A DNA stretch of 32,993 nt from Candidatus Eiseniibacteriota bacterium (GTDB lineage: Bacteria; Eisenbacteria; RBG-16-71-46). A model generated the notes under the pieces. That model was not told the DNA's origin and did not search any database. It worked only from the letters and a program-made list of their open reading frames with translations. This document shows positions 9,201-15,287 of this stretch, piece after piece. Where the stretch lies: assembly GCA_016178725.1 (NCBI GenBank), contig JACOSV010000036.1:1-32993 (forward strand). The letters run 5' to 3'. The position numbers and the translations under genes were made by a program. Position 1 is the stretch's first letter. Every line of letters starts with the position of its first letter.

Positions 9201-9493
9201 TCGCCGAGCTCGGGGATCAGCGTCACGCTCGACGAGTCGGGGTCGAGCGTGATGTCCATCCGGCGCGGATCGGCGGCGATCTTGAACACCGCGACGCGCG
9301 GGCCGATCGGCTCGAGCGCCGCGAAGACGTAGCCGTCCTCGACCGCGAGCAGGGACGCCGTCTTCCAGACCGGCGGGATGGTGTCGGTCGCCGCCTTGTG
9401 CGGCATGTGCAGCTTGGGAAGCTTGCTCGACAGGCCGGGAATCCCGGGAATGCCGATCAGGAGGCCGACGAGCGGCAGGAAGAACGGGAACAT
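3269..9493 (-). CDS. sprA: SprA/Sov-type outer-membrane translocon protein of the type IX secretion system
   Basis: 2074 residues, somewhat shorter than Bacteroidota SprA (about 2300-2500). SprA is the giant beta-barrel through which T9SS cargo crosses the outer membrane. Family traits visible: the N-terminal GSENIKLSGTSQ (178-189), then LFPALDMQQDLDIHLEGQLS (204-223), KVNLLQNS, NKIAINYRGDEDDLVQSLDL and the GLFGMKSSTRLGPLDFTLLA stretch. A central FIDDMEGVRDAVSL is at about 845. Carbohydrate-binding-like regions follow, ending with the Trp-Leu-Asp-Glu segment near residue 1420. From about 1430 on there are alternating aromatic/polar beta-strands. The protein ends in AQFGF with a terminal Phe, as outer-membrane barrels do. 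The first 20 residues are hydrophobic without a basic n-region, so the signal peptide is atypical; a stop codon directly precedes the ATG, so an upstream start is excluded. Confidence 0.88.
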   Translation of the reverse strand: MFPFFLPLVGLLIGIPGIPGLSSKLPKLHMPHKAATDTIPPVWKTASLLAVEDGYVFAALEPIGPRVAVFKIAADPRRMDITLDPDSSSVTLIPELGDVPLSSGKRMTLAEYDQELWRSSFEQLWIQRSRESISAGNTVAPTGVTRGPGFKFDLPTPAFFKPAQSLLGPGGPSINVTGSENIKLSGTSQWSNQQTGLIGQRRSLFPALDMQQDLDIHLEGQLSDRVKVNLLQNSATQIPLANKIAINYRGDEDDLVQSLDLGNTNLSLPGTQYVSYSGYNEGLFGMKSSTRLGPLDFTLLASKQEGKSERASYAGGASRQQTTLNDFDYVRGVYFFLYDPNLERQAVQLGSIRLYLDDGNNYTNQVNAIRGRAFVDPRAARTDSTSSDPLTGFTPSVRGRFRLLTPGAENDYEILTNVYTPLFYVIRLKTPITGEQQRLAVTYNYQQVDANEKAIGVPVAMGGADTLDTDQAPSRTMKLLRAPLNLLPARNDGSSSPPFETDPNLSPFAPTRELELRNFYNLGGQKIDPKTFTLKIRHGQDQPYSYSETVNDKSGLPQSVPYIEVLGLDSFDETGGTPIYRKSDGVIDGTLPTSTSRLFVDYENGTLFFFDPRPFAPRIKDDPAYPAKPFDKLLSNILFRRDSLTGVGDSPDERNSAIYDVRNPIRSQVSRYYMDLDFAAARLGRDISLGRNNIIENSEAVTVNGRRLERNRDYTIDYDLGKVTLTAQPGPTDQINVDYGYAPLFQQAGRTLVGSAFRLDGVDKNVGGAFLYESKGAQDLRPRLGEEPSRVLIGDLNGTWNAKPSFLTRWVDALPGVRTTTPSTFNATAEVGASFPNPNTFNEVFIDDMEGVRDAVSLTMASDHWRWSSTPRRMVGFFADSIQAYETYAETHWFNPINAVKERDLKPNLTDAQGAQNPHVSLALSTPRRPPNATPGDSLWVGLTYPLDPVGLDLSRAQYIELWVNDFNDGNKNPRTLPGRLKLHIDVGVVSEDQRRSPGIAPNGVLDTEDQPPRDNQLTVTDTRNEDTGIDGRLNAIEQPDASLVTATGDDPAGDDFHAPDVDNKVPIHNLDPDRWLRINGTEGNKSVYPFPDTEDLNLNNSLDTDENYFEYTVDLGTSSPYLADSVYASGRRYTNNGDAVPADNGWRRYRIPMTDTLRVKFGSPDLTLARHVRVWLDGITAADDQVSPSIAEKRPIVMLGGLDIVGSRWIAKDLPPGQVASGTTMTLNSVNNVDNADIYTPPFDPGSTRNGAQDLVRREQSLALEWTKLQPDDSLEAYKTFSLDEDYSRYGTLRWYVAGFGIPNYIPATGNLYYFMRFASDELGRSYYEYRAPVPPSSSPGAIAWSQVAIKLTELSNLKLAHSATPDSIDVPRPNGAPGERLIVHGRPSFTRLRRISFGVLNLDGARVYDAGRVWLDEIRATDVARDRGHAERVAVNGRMANLLDYSVNYSGQDENFLSVGQTRGSGSRTNQIAANANVDLHRFFEGTGILLPVSLTYSGNRAQPRYTAGDDVFRTGADALASESRGTTRSYSVRYSRNWGERSNPLLRYTLGGITANLGQSVTENSNPAAVDTSRALQAGVSYNISPRALVAIPIPGTKARFYPLPDRFFWNYTIATSSARSYDRQRDAPDSLLLRSATTGRTAYIDFGADSRPFDLIHHQFQGRRNLTLPEQLREQIGFINFGKVVQWNQSMDTNFGVRRGPWIQPQFGWNASYTQNNGPELSPDLSVRAVGNAQSYRLGWTLPFDQLGAAKTGARRDSLHRGPAPWMVALSKLGAVSADASYNQGSSYSRLSGTPRLGYLFGLESDPGFSGPVLAQFGNASTLTEEWRSAVRSKVGLFLGASAQTHGEFSARRASNNGVLNRENRTMFPDLDFDFGKVPEAVGLTKIFSNPRLRTAYSQSRTTDYANSPTPTSISSSSEWRPLLGLTGDLKNGTRCEFRIQHRSTQSKYMQVGSSTTSDANTDVDLSLTRAYTKGQKVSILGRESTVKTSVNLGLTGTYSRHDSETRQEGYAQPFNPISEDRLSLNGTGAYGFSSNVTGNVELGFSQTRDLQKDIVTRSIRVELRAQFGF

Positions 9494-9553
9494 TCAGGCG
9501 GTGGGAACGCTCCGTCGAGCGCGCGGGGCCCGGGGACGCCCGCGGGCCGCGCG

Positions 9554-9582
9554 ACCGTAACAGGGTGGCGGTGCACGGTCAA
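9554..9582 (-). promoter_or_regulatory. Candidate promoter for sprA and the cyclase-like gene
   Basis: In the 133-bp divergent spacer to lptF the minus strand has TTGACC (9577-9582), 17 bp, then TACGGT (9554-9559). The -35 matches consensus at 5 of 6. The predicted start is near 9547, giving a leader of about 54 nt before the sprA ATG. The spacing and -10 resemble the rimP promoter candidate (TTGATC-17-TACGTT). Confidence 0.4.
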
Positions 9583-9610
9583 AGGCGGTCGCCCGGGGCA
9601 CGACCGGTGG

Positions 9611-9618
9611 GTTAGGCT
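9611..9618 (+). promoter_or_regulatory. Candidate leaderless -10 box of lptF (GTTAGGCT)
   Basis: GTTAGGCT ends 8 nt before the lptF GTG at 9627. There is no Shine-Dalgarno before that GTG. The same octamer pattern GYTARNCT precedes comB, aroB and the TPR gene at similar distances, suggesting transcription that starts at or next to the start codon. No -35 hexamer is evident. Confidence 0.5.
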
Positions 9619-9626
9619 GCGCACCC

Positions 9627-11021
9627 GTGCGCATACTCCACTCCTACATCCTTCGGCTGCACGTGGTTCCGTTCCTTCTCGGGTTCGGGGTCGTCACCTT
9701 CATCCTGGTGATGGACGTTCTGTTCGACTACCTCGATCTGGTCCTCAACCGGGGGGTCGCGGTCGGGGTCGTGCTGCAGCTGTTCGTGCTCTCGCTCGGC
9801 TACATCGTCGCCCTCTCGGCGCCGTGCGCCGTGCTCGTCGCGGTCCTGATGACCTTCGGACGGCTGTCGCAGGACAACGAGATCACGGCGCTGCGCGCGA
9901 TCGGGGTCAACATGGCCTCGATCCTCGTCGGGCCGGTCCTCGCAGCACTCGCGCTCACCTTCGGCCTCACGCTGTTCAACAACCACGTGCTCCCCGAGTC
10001 CAATCACGCCTTCGCCAACCTGCTCGTGGACATCGGTCGGATGCGCCCGACGGTCAAGCTCCAGGAGGGCGTCTTCATCACCGACTTCCCGGGCTACAAC
10101 ATGCTGGTCCAGTCGGTGAACGGCCGCACCAACGAGATGCGCGGGATCACCATCTACCAGCTCAATCCCGGCGGCCCGCCGACCACGATCCTCGCGAAGA
10201 AGGGCTTCCTCTCCTACACGCGCGACGGCCGCACGGCGGTGCTCGAGCTCAAGGACGGCGAGATCCACGACATCCCGGCCGAAGAGGGCGCGAGCGGCAA
10301 CCGCAAGTACCGGCGCCTGCTGTTCAAGACGCACGTCATCAACATCGCCGGCGCCGGCGCGATCCTCGAGCGCTCCGTGCGCAATCAGCGCAGCGATCGC
10401 GAGATGAGCGCGCGCGAGCTGATCGCGGCGCGCGACACGCTCGCCGCCCAGTACCGGCAGACGGTGGCGATCAAGCGCGAGCGCTTCCGCGCGATGGGCG
10501 TGCCGCGGGCGGCGGTCGACGCGCTGACGCCCGAGCGCGTGACGCCGGCGGCGCGCGCCGCCCACCTGTTCGCGCGGCTCACCGGCGGCGATCCGGTCGC
10601 GCGGGTCACGCGTGACATGCCGGCGCTCGGCACCGAGATCGATCTGTGGCGCCTCGAGCAGAACGCGCTCGAGCGCCGCATCGCGCAGGTGACGGTCGAG
10701 GTCCACAAGAAGTTCTCGCTGCCGTTCGCCTGCGTCGTGTTCGTGCTGGTCGGCGCGCCGCTCGGCATGCGCGTGCGCCGCGCGGGGCCGGCGGTCGCGT
10801 TCATCTCGATCGGCTTCTTCCTCTTCTACTGGCTGTGCCTCGTCGGCGGCGAGGAGCTGGCGACGCGCCTGCTGCTGCCGCCGTGGCTCGCCATGTGGCT
10901 GCCGAACATCGTGCTCGGCGCGATCGGGATCGACTGGACGCTCAAGGCGTGCGAGATCCGCCCGCCGTGGACGCGCCGTGCCGCGTCCGCGCCGCCGGTG
11001 CGCGCGGCGGCGCCGGCGTGA
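9627..11021 (+). CDS. lptF: LPS export ABC transporter permease, LptF/LptG (YjgP/YjgQ) family
   Basis: 464 residues. LptF and LptG form the inner-membrane permease that, with LptB, extracts lipopolysaccharide and pushes it along the Lpt bridge. It has the family fold: N-terminal helices starting MRILHSYILRLHVVPFLLGF, the cytoplasmic coupling segment MTFGRLSQDNEITALRAIGV, a periplasmic beta-jellyroll region (about 130-250) and three C-terminal membrane helices from about residue 362 (FACVVFVLVGAPLGM). An Arg/Glu-rich helical insertion of about 100 residues (about 250-355) precedes the last helices, making it longer than E. coli LptF (366). Start is GTG with no Shine-Dalgarno. The stop overlaps the next gene as GTGA. 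Which member is LptF and which LptG is assigned by order only. Confidence 0.87.
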   Translation: MRILHSYILRLHVVPFLLGFGVVTFILVMDVLFDYLDLVLNRGVAVGVVLQLFVLSLGYIVALSAPCAVLVAVLMTFGRLSQDNEITALRAIGVNMASILVGPVLAALALTFGLTLFNNHVLPESNHAFANLLVDIGRMRPTVKLQEGVFITDFPGYNMLVQSVNGRTNEMRGITIYQLNPGGPPTTILAKKGFLSYTRDGRTAVLELKDGEIHDIPAEEGASGNRKYRRLLFKTHVINIAGAGAILERSVRNQRSDREMSARELIAARDTLAAQYRQTVAIKRERFRAMGVPRAAVDALTPERVTPAARAAHLFARLTGGDPVARVTRDMPALGTEIDLWRLEQNALERRIAQVTVEVHKKFSLPFACVVFVLVGAPLGMRVRRAGPAVAFISIGFFLFYWLCLVGGEELATRLLLPPWLAMWLPNIVLGAIGIDWTLKACEIRPPWTRRAASAPPVRAAAPA

Positions 11022-12097
11022 GGATCCTCGACCGCTACCTCCTGCGCGAGTTCTCGCTCTACCTCGCGCTCGGCCTCGTCGGCTTCCTGTGCATCTTCAT
11101 GGTCGTCGACGTGATCGAGAAGGTGGACGTGTTCCTCGACCACCACGCGGCGACGACGCTGGTGCTGCGCTACTACCTGTTCCGCACGCCCGAGGTGATC
11201 GTGCAGGTGCTGCCGGTCGCGCTGCTGCTCGCGACATTCCTCGCGCTCGGCCAGCTCAACAAGTTCGGCGAGCTGACGGCGATGCGCTCGACCGGCCTCT
11301 CGCTCATGCGCATCCTCGCCCCGGTGTTCGTGATCGCCGCCGGCGGCGTGATCGTCTCGCTGCTGCTCGGCGAGCTGGTCGTGCCGAACACCAACCGCGA
11401 GCGCGACCGCATCTTCGACGTGCAGATCCGGCGCCTCGCCAAGGAGCTCTCGACCGAGCGTGCCGACGTCACCTACCTCGGCTCCGGCGGGCGGATCTAC
11501 TACATGCGGCTCTACGTCATCCCCGAGCAGCGCATGCACGAGGTCTCGGTGCAGGAGTTCAACAAGGGCACGCTCGCGCGCCGCATCGACGCAGCCGAGG
11601 CGACGTGGGACGGGCGGCGCTGGGTGTTCACGTCGGGCTTCCTGCGCACGTTCGAGAACGGCGACGAGCGCGCGCAGCCCTTCGATCGCCTCTCGCTGCC
11701 GGGGATCGACGAGCGCCCCGAGAACTTCGCGCGCGAAGGGCGGCGGCCCGACGAGCTCAACTTCTTCGAGCTGCGCGACTACGTGTTCAAGCTGCGTGCG
11801 AGCGGCGCGCGCGTCGCCAACTATCTCGTCGATCTCCACATGAAGCTCGCGTTCCCGCTGATCGACCTGATCGTGATCCTGATCGGCGCGCCGATCGCCA
11901 CTCGGCTGCGCGCGCGCAGCGCCGCGCTCGGATTCGGGCTGTCGGTGAGCATCTCGTTCGCGTACTACGCCTTCATGCAGTCCGGCAAGGCCCTCGGCCA
12001 CAACGGTGCGTTGCCGCCCTACCTCGCGGCGTGGATGGGCGACATCGTCTTCGGCATCGTCGGGGTCGTGCTGATGTTCCGCGCACAGCGCAGCTGA
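11018..12097 (+). CDS. lptG: LPS export ABC transporter permease, LptG/LptF family (second subunit)
   Basis: 359 residues from the GTG at 11018-11020, which overlaps the lptF stop by 4 bases; longer in-frame upstream starts would run deep into lptF. It begins with the typical RILDRYLLREFSLYLALG and continues with the coupling segment FLALGQLNKFGELTAMRSTG. The periplasmic domain includes TYLGSGGRIYYMRLYVIPEQ and WDGRRWVFTSGFLRTF, and three C-terminal membrane helices begin near 275 (LAFPLIDLIVILIGAPIATR). Length is family-normal and there is no insertion like that in its partner. Together the two would form the heterodimeric permease. The gene ends 54 bp from convergent comB. Confidence 0.9.
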   Translation: MRILDRYLLREFSLYLALGLVGFLCIFMVVDVIEKVDVFLDHHAATTLVLRYYLFRTPEVIVQVLPVALLLATFLALGQLNKFGELTAMRSTGLSLMRILAPVFVIAAGGVIVSLLLGELVVPNTNRERDRIFDVQIRRLAKELSTERADVTYLGSGGRIYYMRLYVIPEQRMHEVSVQEFNKGTLARRIDAAEATWDGRRWVFTSGFLRTFENGDERAQPFDRLSLPGIDERPENFAREGRRPDELNFFELRDYVFKLRASGARVANYLVDLHMKLAFPLIDLIVILIGAPIATRLRARSAALGFGLSVSISFAYYAFMQSGKALGHNGALPPYLAAWMGDIVFGIVGVVLMFRAQRS

Positions 12098-12151
12098 CGC
12101 GGCGGCGGTGACGCGTGCCGCGATCGCGGCGGCCGCGCACGGCGCGCCGCG

Positions 12152-12826
12152 CTAGATCGCGAACGCGCGGTCCAGCGAGTCGAGCCCGGCGCAGAACGCC
12201 ACGTCGCGCGCGAACGCCTCGCCCATGGACGCGAGATACCGCGCGTGGGCGCTGCCCTCGACGAGCGCGCGCACCTCGTGCGCGTCCGCCGGCGCAATCG
12301 CGCGCGCGAAGCGCGCCGCCGCGCCCTCGGCGATCCCGCCGCGGCCCTCGAGCCGCGCGACCAGCAGGCCCGCGCAGCACGCGTCCTCGACGCTGAAGCC
12401 GCCGACCTTGCCGGCGCAGACGATCGCGACCTCGCTCTCGCCCGCCACCGCGTCGACCACCGCAGCCGCGTTGACGAACGCGGCCAGCACGCGGCGCCGC
12501 GCGGCGCGCGCGGCGAGCATCGCCTGCGAGCCGTTGGTCGAGGCGAACGCGAGCGTCTTCCCGGCGACCCGCTCGCGCGTGTACTCGAACGGCGAATTGC
12601 CGAGATCGAAGCCCGCGACGATGAGGCCCTCGCGCTCGCCGCACGCGAGGGTCGAGCCGCGCGACGCCCGCAGCGCCAGCGCCTCGCCGGTCGTGGCCGT
12701 GGGCAGGATGTCGCGCGCGCCGTTCGCGAGCGCCACCGTGAGCGTGGTCGTGGCGCGCAGCACGTCGACGACGATCGCGCAGGTCGCGGCGACCGGAGCG
12801 GGTGTGAGCAGGACGGAAACGCGCAC
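12152..12826 (-). CDS. comB: 2-phosphosulfolactate phosphatase-like protein (ComB family)
   Basis: 224 residues from a GTG start. Family ComB hydrolyses (R)-2-phospho-3-sulfolactate to sulfolactate, a coenzyme M precursor in methanogens; bacterial homologues are common and their physiological role is often unknown. Recognisable stretches are IVVDVLRATTTLTVALANGA (17-36), NSPFEY, KTLAFASTNGSQAM and VAIVCAGKVGGFSVEDACCA. Length is normal. It is a single gene: convergent with lptG and separated from the next minus-strand gene by 146 bp, with its own putative -10 box 8 nt before the GTG. No other sulfolactate or coenzyme M gene is in the window, so the substrate is not confirmed by context. Confidence 0.8.
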   Translation of the reverse strand: MRVSVLLTPAPVAATCAIVVDVLRATTTLTVALANGARDILPTATTGEALALRASRGSTLACGEREGLIVAGFDLGNSPFEYTRERVAGKTLAFASTNGSQAMLAARAARRRVLAAFVNAAAVVDAVAGESEVAIVCAGKVGGFSVEDACCAGLLVARLEGRGGIAEGAAARFARAIAPADAHEVRALVEGSAHARYLASMGEAFARDVAFCAGLDSLDRAFAI

Positions 12827-12834
12827 GGGCCGGG

Positions 12835-12842
12835 AGGCTAAC
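12835..12842 (-). promoter_or_regulatory. Candidate leaderless -10 box of comB (GTTAGCCT)
   Basis: Minus-strand GTTAGCCT ends 8 nt before the comB GTG, exactly the spacing seen at lptF, and differs from that octamer (GTTAGGCT) at one base. No Shine-Dalgarno is visible between box and start. Confidence 0.5.
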
Positions 12843-12947
12843 AGACCCCCGGCCCGCGGCGTTCACGGTGATCCGGCGCCGGCAGCGATCGCCGCGAGGA
12901 TCACCCGGTCCGATCGCGGTGCCCGGTCATGCCACCGCGTCGCACCC

Positions 12948-12968
12948 GCGCGCCGGTCTGCGGCGCGC
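12948..12968 (-). terminator. GC-rich hairpin just after the heptad-repeat gene
   Basis: A 7-bp perfect stem (gcgcgcc at 12948-12954, ggcgcgc at 12962-12968) with a 7-nt loop begins 4 bases past the stop codon. There is no U-tract, so it may be a Rho-assisted end, an mRNA 3' stabiliser or chance in GC-rich DNA. The rest of the 146-bp gap to comB shows nothing more. Confidence 0.35.
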
Positions 12969-12972
12969 CGAT

Positions 12973-13797
12973 TCAGCGCTCGAAACGCTTCGCCAGACCC
13001 TTGTCGAGGGCCTCGCGCACCCGTTGATCGATCGCGCGCTGGACCTCCTTCGACACGCGCGCCTGCTCCGCGCCGAGCAGCGACTGCTGTTCGCCGAGCG
13101 CGCTCTGCCGCGCGCCGAGCTTCGACTGCTGGTCGCCCAGCTCGCTCTGGAGGTCGCTGATTTCGCTTTCCTGACGCGCGATCGCTTCCTTCTCCCGTTC
13201 GAGCGCGGCGCCGCTTCCGTACGCCGCGTCGACCAGCGCCTGGGCGCGACGGCGCGCGATGTTGGACTGCAGTCGGCCGAGCTTACCCTGCTCGCGACCG
13301 AGCTCGCCCTGCAGACGTCCCAGCTCACCCTGGCGCCGGCCCAGCTCACCCTGACGTCGGCCCAGCTCCTCCTGCGGCTTCATCGCCTCCTCGATCCGAT
13401 CGAGGATGCCGCGGTCGGTGACCACGTACTGCTCGTCGCCGTGGCGGAACCACAGCATCGGCTCCACGCCGATCTGCCTGCGCGCGTCCTCGGCATCCTT
13501 CCAGTCGCGGGTCGAGCCGCTGCCGTTGTTCCAGTGACCGTGGTCGCGCGAGTAGACGTACGCCTCGGTCTCGCGCGATCCGTCCGAGTCGGTCGAGTAG
13601 CTGTAGCTGTGGGAATGCCTGCCGTCGTCGCTGCGCTCGCTGCGCGTCACGCGGGCGCCCGAGCTGCTCCACGTGGTGTTCGTCTTCGTCGTCGTGTCTC
13701 CCGCCCAGATCTGGGTCGGGACGAAGAACAGCGCGAACAGGCCGGCGATCGGCAGGGCGGCCGCGGCGAGGCGCGGCGGGCGCGAGTGGGCGGTCAT
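12973..13797 (-). CDS. Secreted heptad-repeat protein of unknown function
   Basis: 274 residues. A signal peptide (1-32, hydrophobic core AAAALPIAGLFALFFVPTQI, likely cut after WA) is followed by a Ser/Thr/His-rich segment (35-95). A compact segment comes next (110-140, with PMLWFRHGDEQYVVTDRGIL), then two blocks of five heptads, QxxLGxx, at 142-176 and 216-250, separated by a charged linker. Gln and Leu fall at a- and d-like positions with Gly after each Leu, so helix packing would be unusual. From memory, similar YVV-D plus QxxLG repeats occur at the C-terminus of some BlaR1-type M56 membrane proteins, but no protease or membrane domain is present here. The start ATG has a strong Shine-Dalgarno (GAGGAGGT). 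Function unknown; export suggests an envelope role. Confidence 0.75.
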   Translation of the reverse strand: MTAHSRPPRLAAAALPIAGLFALFFVPTQIWAGDTTTKTNTTWSSSGARVTRSERSDDGRHSHSYSYSTDSDGSRETEAYVYSRDHGHWNNGSGSTRDWKDAEDARRQIGVEPMLWFRHGDEQYVVTDRGILDRIEEAMKPQEELGRRQGELGRRQGELGRLQGELGREQGKLGRLQSNIARRRAQALVDAAYGSGAALEREKEAIARQESEISDLQSELGDQQSKLGARQSALGEQQSLLGAEQARVSKEVQRAIDQRVREALDKGLAKRFER

Positions 13798-13829
13798 CGG
13801 TCACCTCCTCGAAACGGATGCGGGCACGA

Positions 13830-13847
13830 ACCGCCATGGGTGGCGGT
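13830..13847 (-). other. Hairpin in the spacer between accC and the heptad-repeat gene
   Basis: Perfect 7-bp stem (accgcca at 13830-13836, tggcggt at 13841-13847) with a 4-nt loop, located in the 124-bp gap and about 15 bp upstream of the Shine-Dalgarno of the heptad-repeat gene. It is not followed by Ts. It could separate accC from the downstream gene or shape the latter's leader. Confidence 0.35.
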
Positions 13848-13921
13848 CCTACAGACGATGAGACGCGCCCCGGGGCCCGAGGGTTGGAAGGGCTTTGGGC
13901 GCGTGGGCGGCGGCCCGGGCC

Positions 13922-15283
13922 TCATCCCGCTGCGACCGGCTCCTTCTTGAGCAGCGCCTCGACGAAGTGGGTGTCGATGTCGCCGCTCTGGAACCGCGCA
14001 TCGCGGATCGCGAGCTGATGGAACGGCACGGTGGTCTTGATGCCCTCGACGATGATCTCCTCGAGCGCGATCTCCATCCGCCGCAGCGCCTCGGGGCGAT
14101 CCTTCCCGTAGGCGATCAGCTTGCCGATCATCGAGTCGTAGTAGGGCGGCACGCCGTAGCCCGCGTAGACGTGGCTGTCCACGCGGATGCCCGGGCCGCC
14201 GGGCTTGTACCAGTACGTGATCTTGCCCGGGCTCGGGCGGAATCCGTGCTCGTAGTCCTCGGCATTGATGCGGCACTCGATCGCGTGCCCGCGCCACTCG
14301 ACCTGGTCCTGGGTCAGCGACAGCGACTCGCCGGCCGCGACGCGAATCTGCTCCTTCACGAGATCGAGGCCGGTCACCTCCTCGGTCACCGGGTGCTCGA
14401 CCTGGATGCGCGTGTTCATCTCCATGAAGTAGAACGAGCCGTCCTGGTCGAACAGGAACTCCATCGTTCCCGCGTTGAGATAGCCGATCGCCTGCGCGCC
14501 CTTCACCGCCATCGCGCCGACCGAGCGCCGCTGCGCGTCCGAGAGGAACGGGCTCGGCGACTCCTCGATCAGCTTCTGGTGGTTGCGCTGTACCGAGCAC
14601 TCGCGCTCGCCGAGGTGGATCAGGTGGCCCTGACCGTCGCCGAAGAGCTGGAACTCGATGTGCCGCGGCCGCGCGATGTACTTCTCGAGGTACACGGCGT
14701 CGTTGCTGAACGCGGCGCCCGCCTCGGCCTGCGCGATGCCGAATCCGGCGCGCAGCTGCTTCTCGTCCCACGCGACGCGCATGCCGCGCCCGCCGCCGCC
14801 CGCCGCCGCCTTGATGATCACCGGGTAGCCGATCGAGCCGGCGAGCGACTGCGCCTCGTCCACGTCGGCGAGCACACCCTCGCTCCCCGGCACGCACGGG
14901 AGCCCGGCCTCGCGCATCGTGCGCCGCGCGACCGCCTTGTCGCCCATCCTGCGGATCATCTCGGACGTGGGGCCGATGAACGTGAACCCGCACGACACGC
15001 ACACGTCGGCGAAGTGCGCGTTCTCGGACAGGAACCCGTAGCCGGGATGGATCGCGTCGGCGCCGGTGACCTCGGCCGCCGAGATCAGCCGCGCGATGTA
15101 GTTGTACGACTGGGACGGCGGCGGCGGCCCGATGCACACCGATTCGTCGGCGAGCCGGACGTGCAGCGAATCGCGGTCGGCCTCGCTGAAGACGGCGACC
15201 GTCGCGATGCGGAGCTCGCGGCACGCGCGGATGACGCGCAGCGCGATCTCGCCGCGATTGGCGATCAGGACCTTGCGGAACAC
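13922..15283 (-). CDS. accC: Acetyl-CoA carboxylase, biotin carboxylase subunit
   Basis: 453 residues from the GTG at 15281-15283, giving the family-standard beginning [20 protein letters not shown]; the frame extends upstream into pilT but those residues are not conserved. AccC carboxylates biotin on AccB using ATP and bicarbonate, the first step of malonyl-CoA formation. It shows the ATP-grasp glycine loop [11 protein letters not shown], biotin-carboxylase motifs [20 protein letters not shown] and NAGTMEFL, the catalytic [14 protein letters not shown] and the C-terminal domain with [15 protein letters not shown]. All key residues are present. The gene starts 4 bases after the pilT stop, so it must be expressed through pilT from the aroB/accB side. 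Confidence 0.95.
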   Translation of the reverse strand: MFRKVLIANRGEIALRVIRACRELRIATVAVFSEADRDSLHVRLADESVCIGPPPPSQSYNYIARLISAAEVTGADAIHPGYGFLSENAHFADVCVSCGFTFIGPTSEMIRRMGDKAVARRTMREAGLPCVPGSEGVLADVDEAQSLAGSIGYPVIIKAAAGGGGRGMRVAWDEKQLRAGFGIAQAEAGAAFSNDAVYLEKYIARPRHIEFQLFGDGQGHLIHLGERECSVQRNHQKLIEESPSPFLSDAQRRSVGAMAVKGAQAIGYLNAGTMEFLFDQDGSFYFMEMNTRIQVEHPVTEEVTGLDLVKEQIRVAAGESLSLTQDQVEWRGHAIECRINAEDYEHGFRPSPGKITYWYKPGGPGIRVDSHVYAGYGVPPYYDSMIGKLIAYGKDRPEALRRMEIALEEIIVEGIKTTVPFHQLAIRDARFQSGDIDTHFVEALLKKEPVAAG

Positions 15284-15287
15284 TCGG

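Noticed and set aside
3326..10615. A 2429-codon open frame on the plus strand opposite sprA
   Set aside because: It is the antisense shadow of the sprA frame in GC-rich DNA, where stop codons are rare. Its translation is low-complexity Arg/Val/Ala/Glu with no domain, and it runs into lptF in the wrong frame.
12117..12130. 14-bp perfect palindrome gccgcgatcgcggc between lptG and comB
   Set aside because: It could be a binding site or a bidirectional terminator, but folding would leave only a short stem, there is no T-run, and such palindromes arise easily at this GC.
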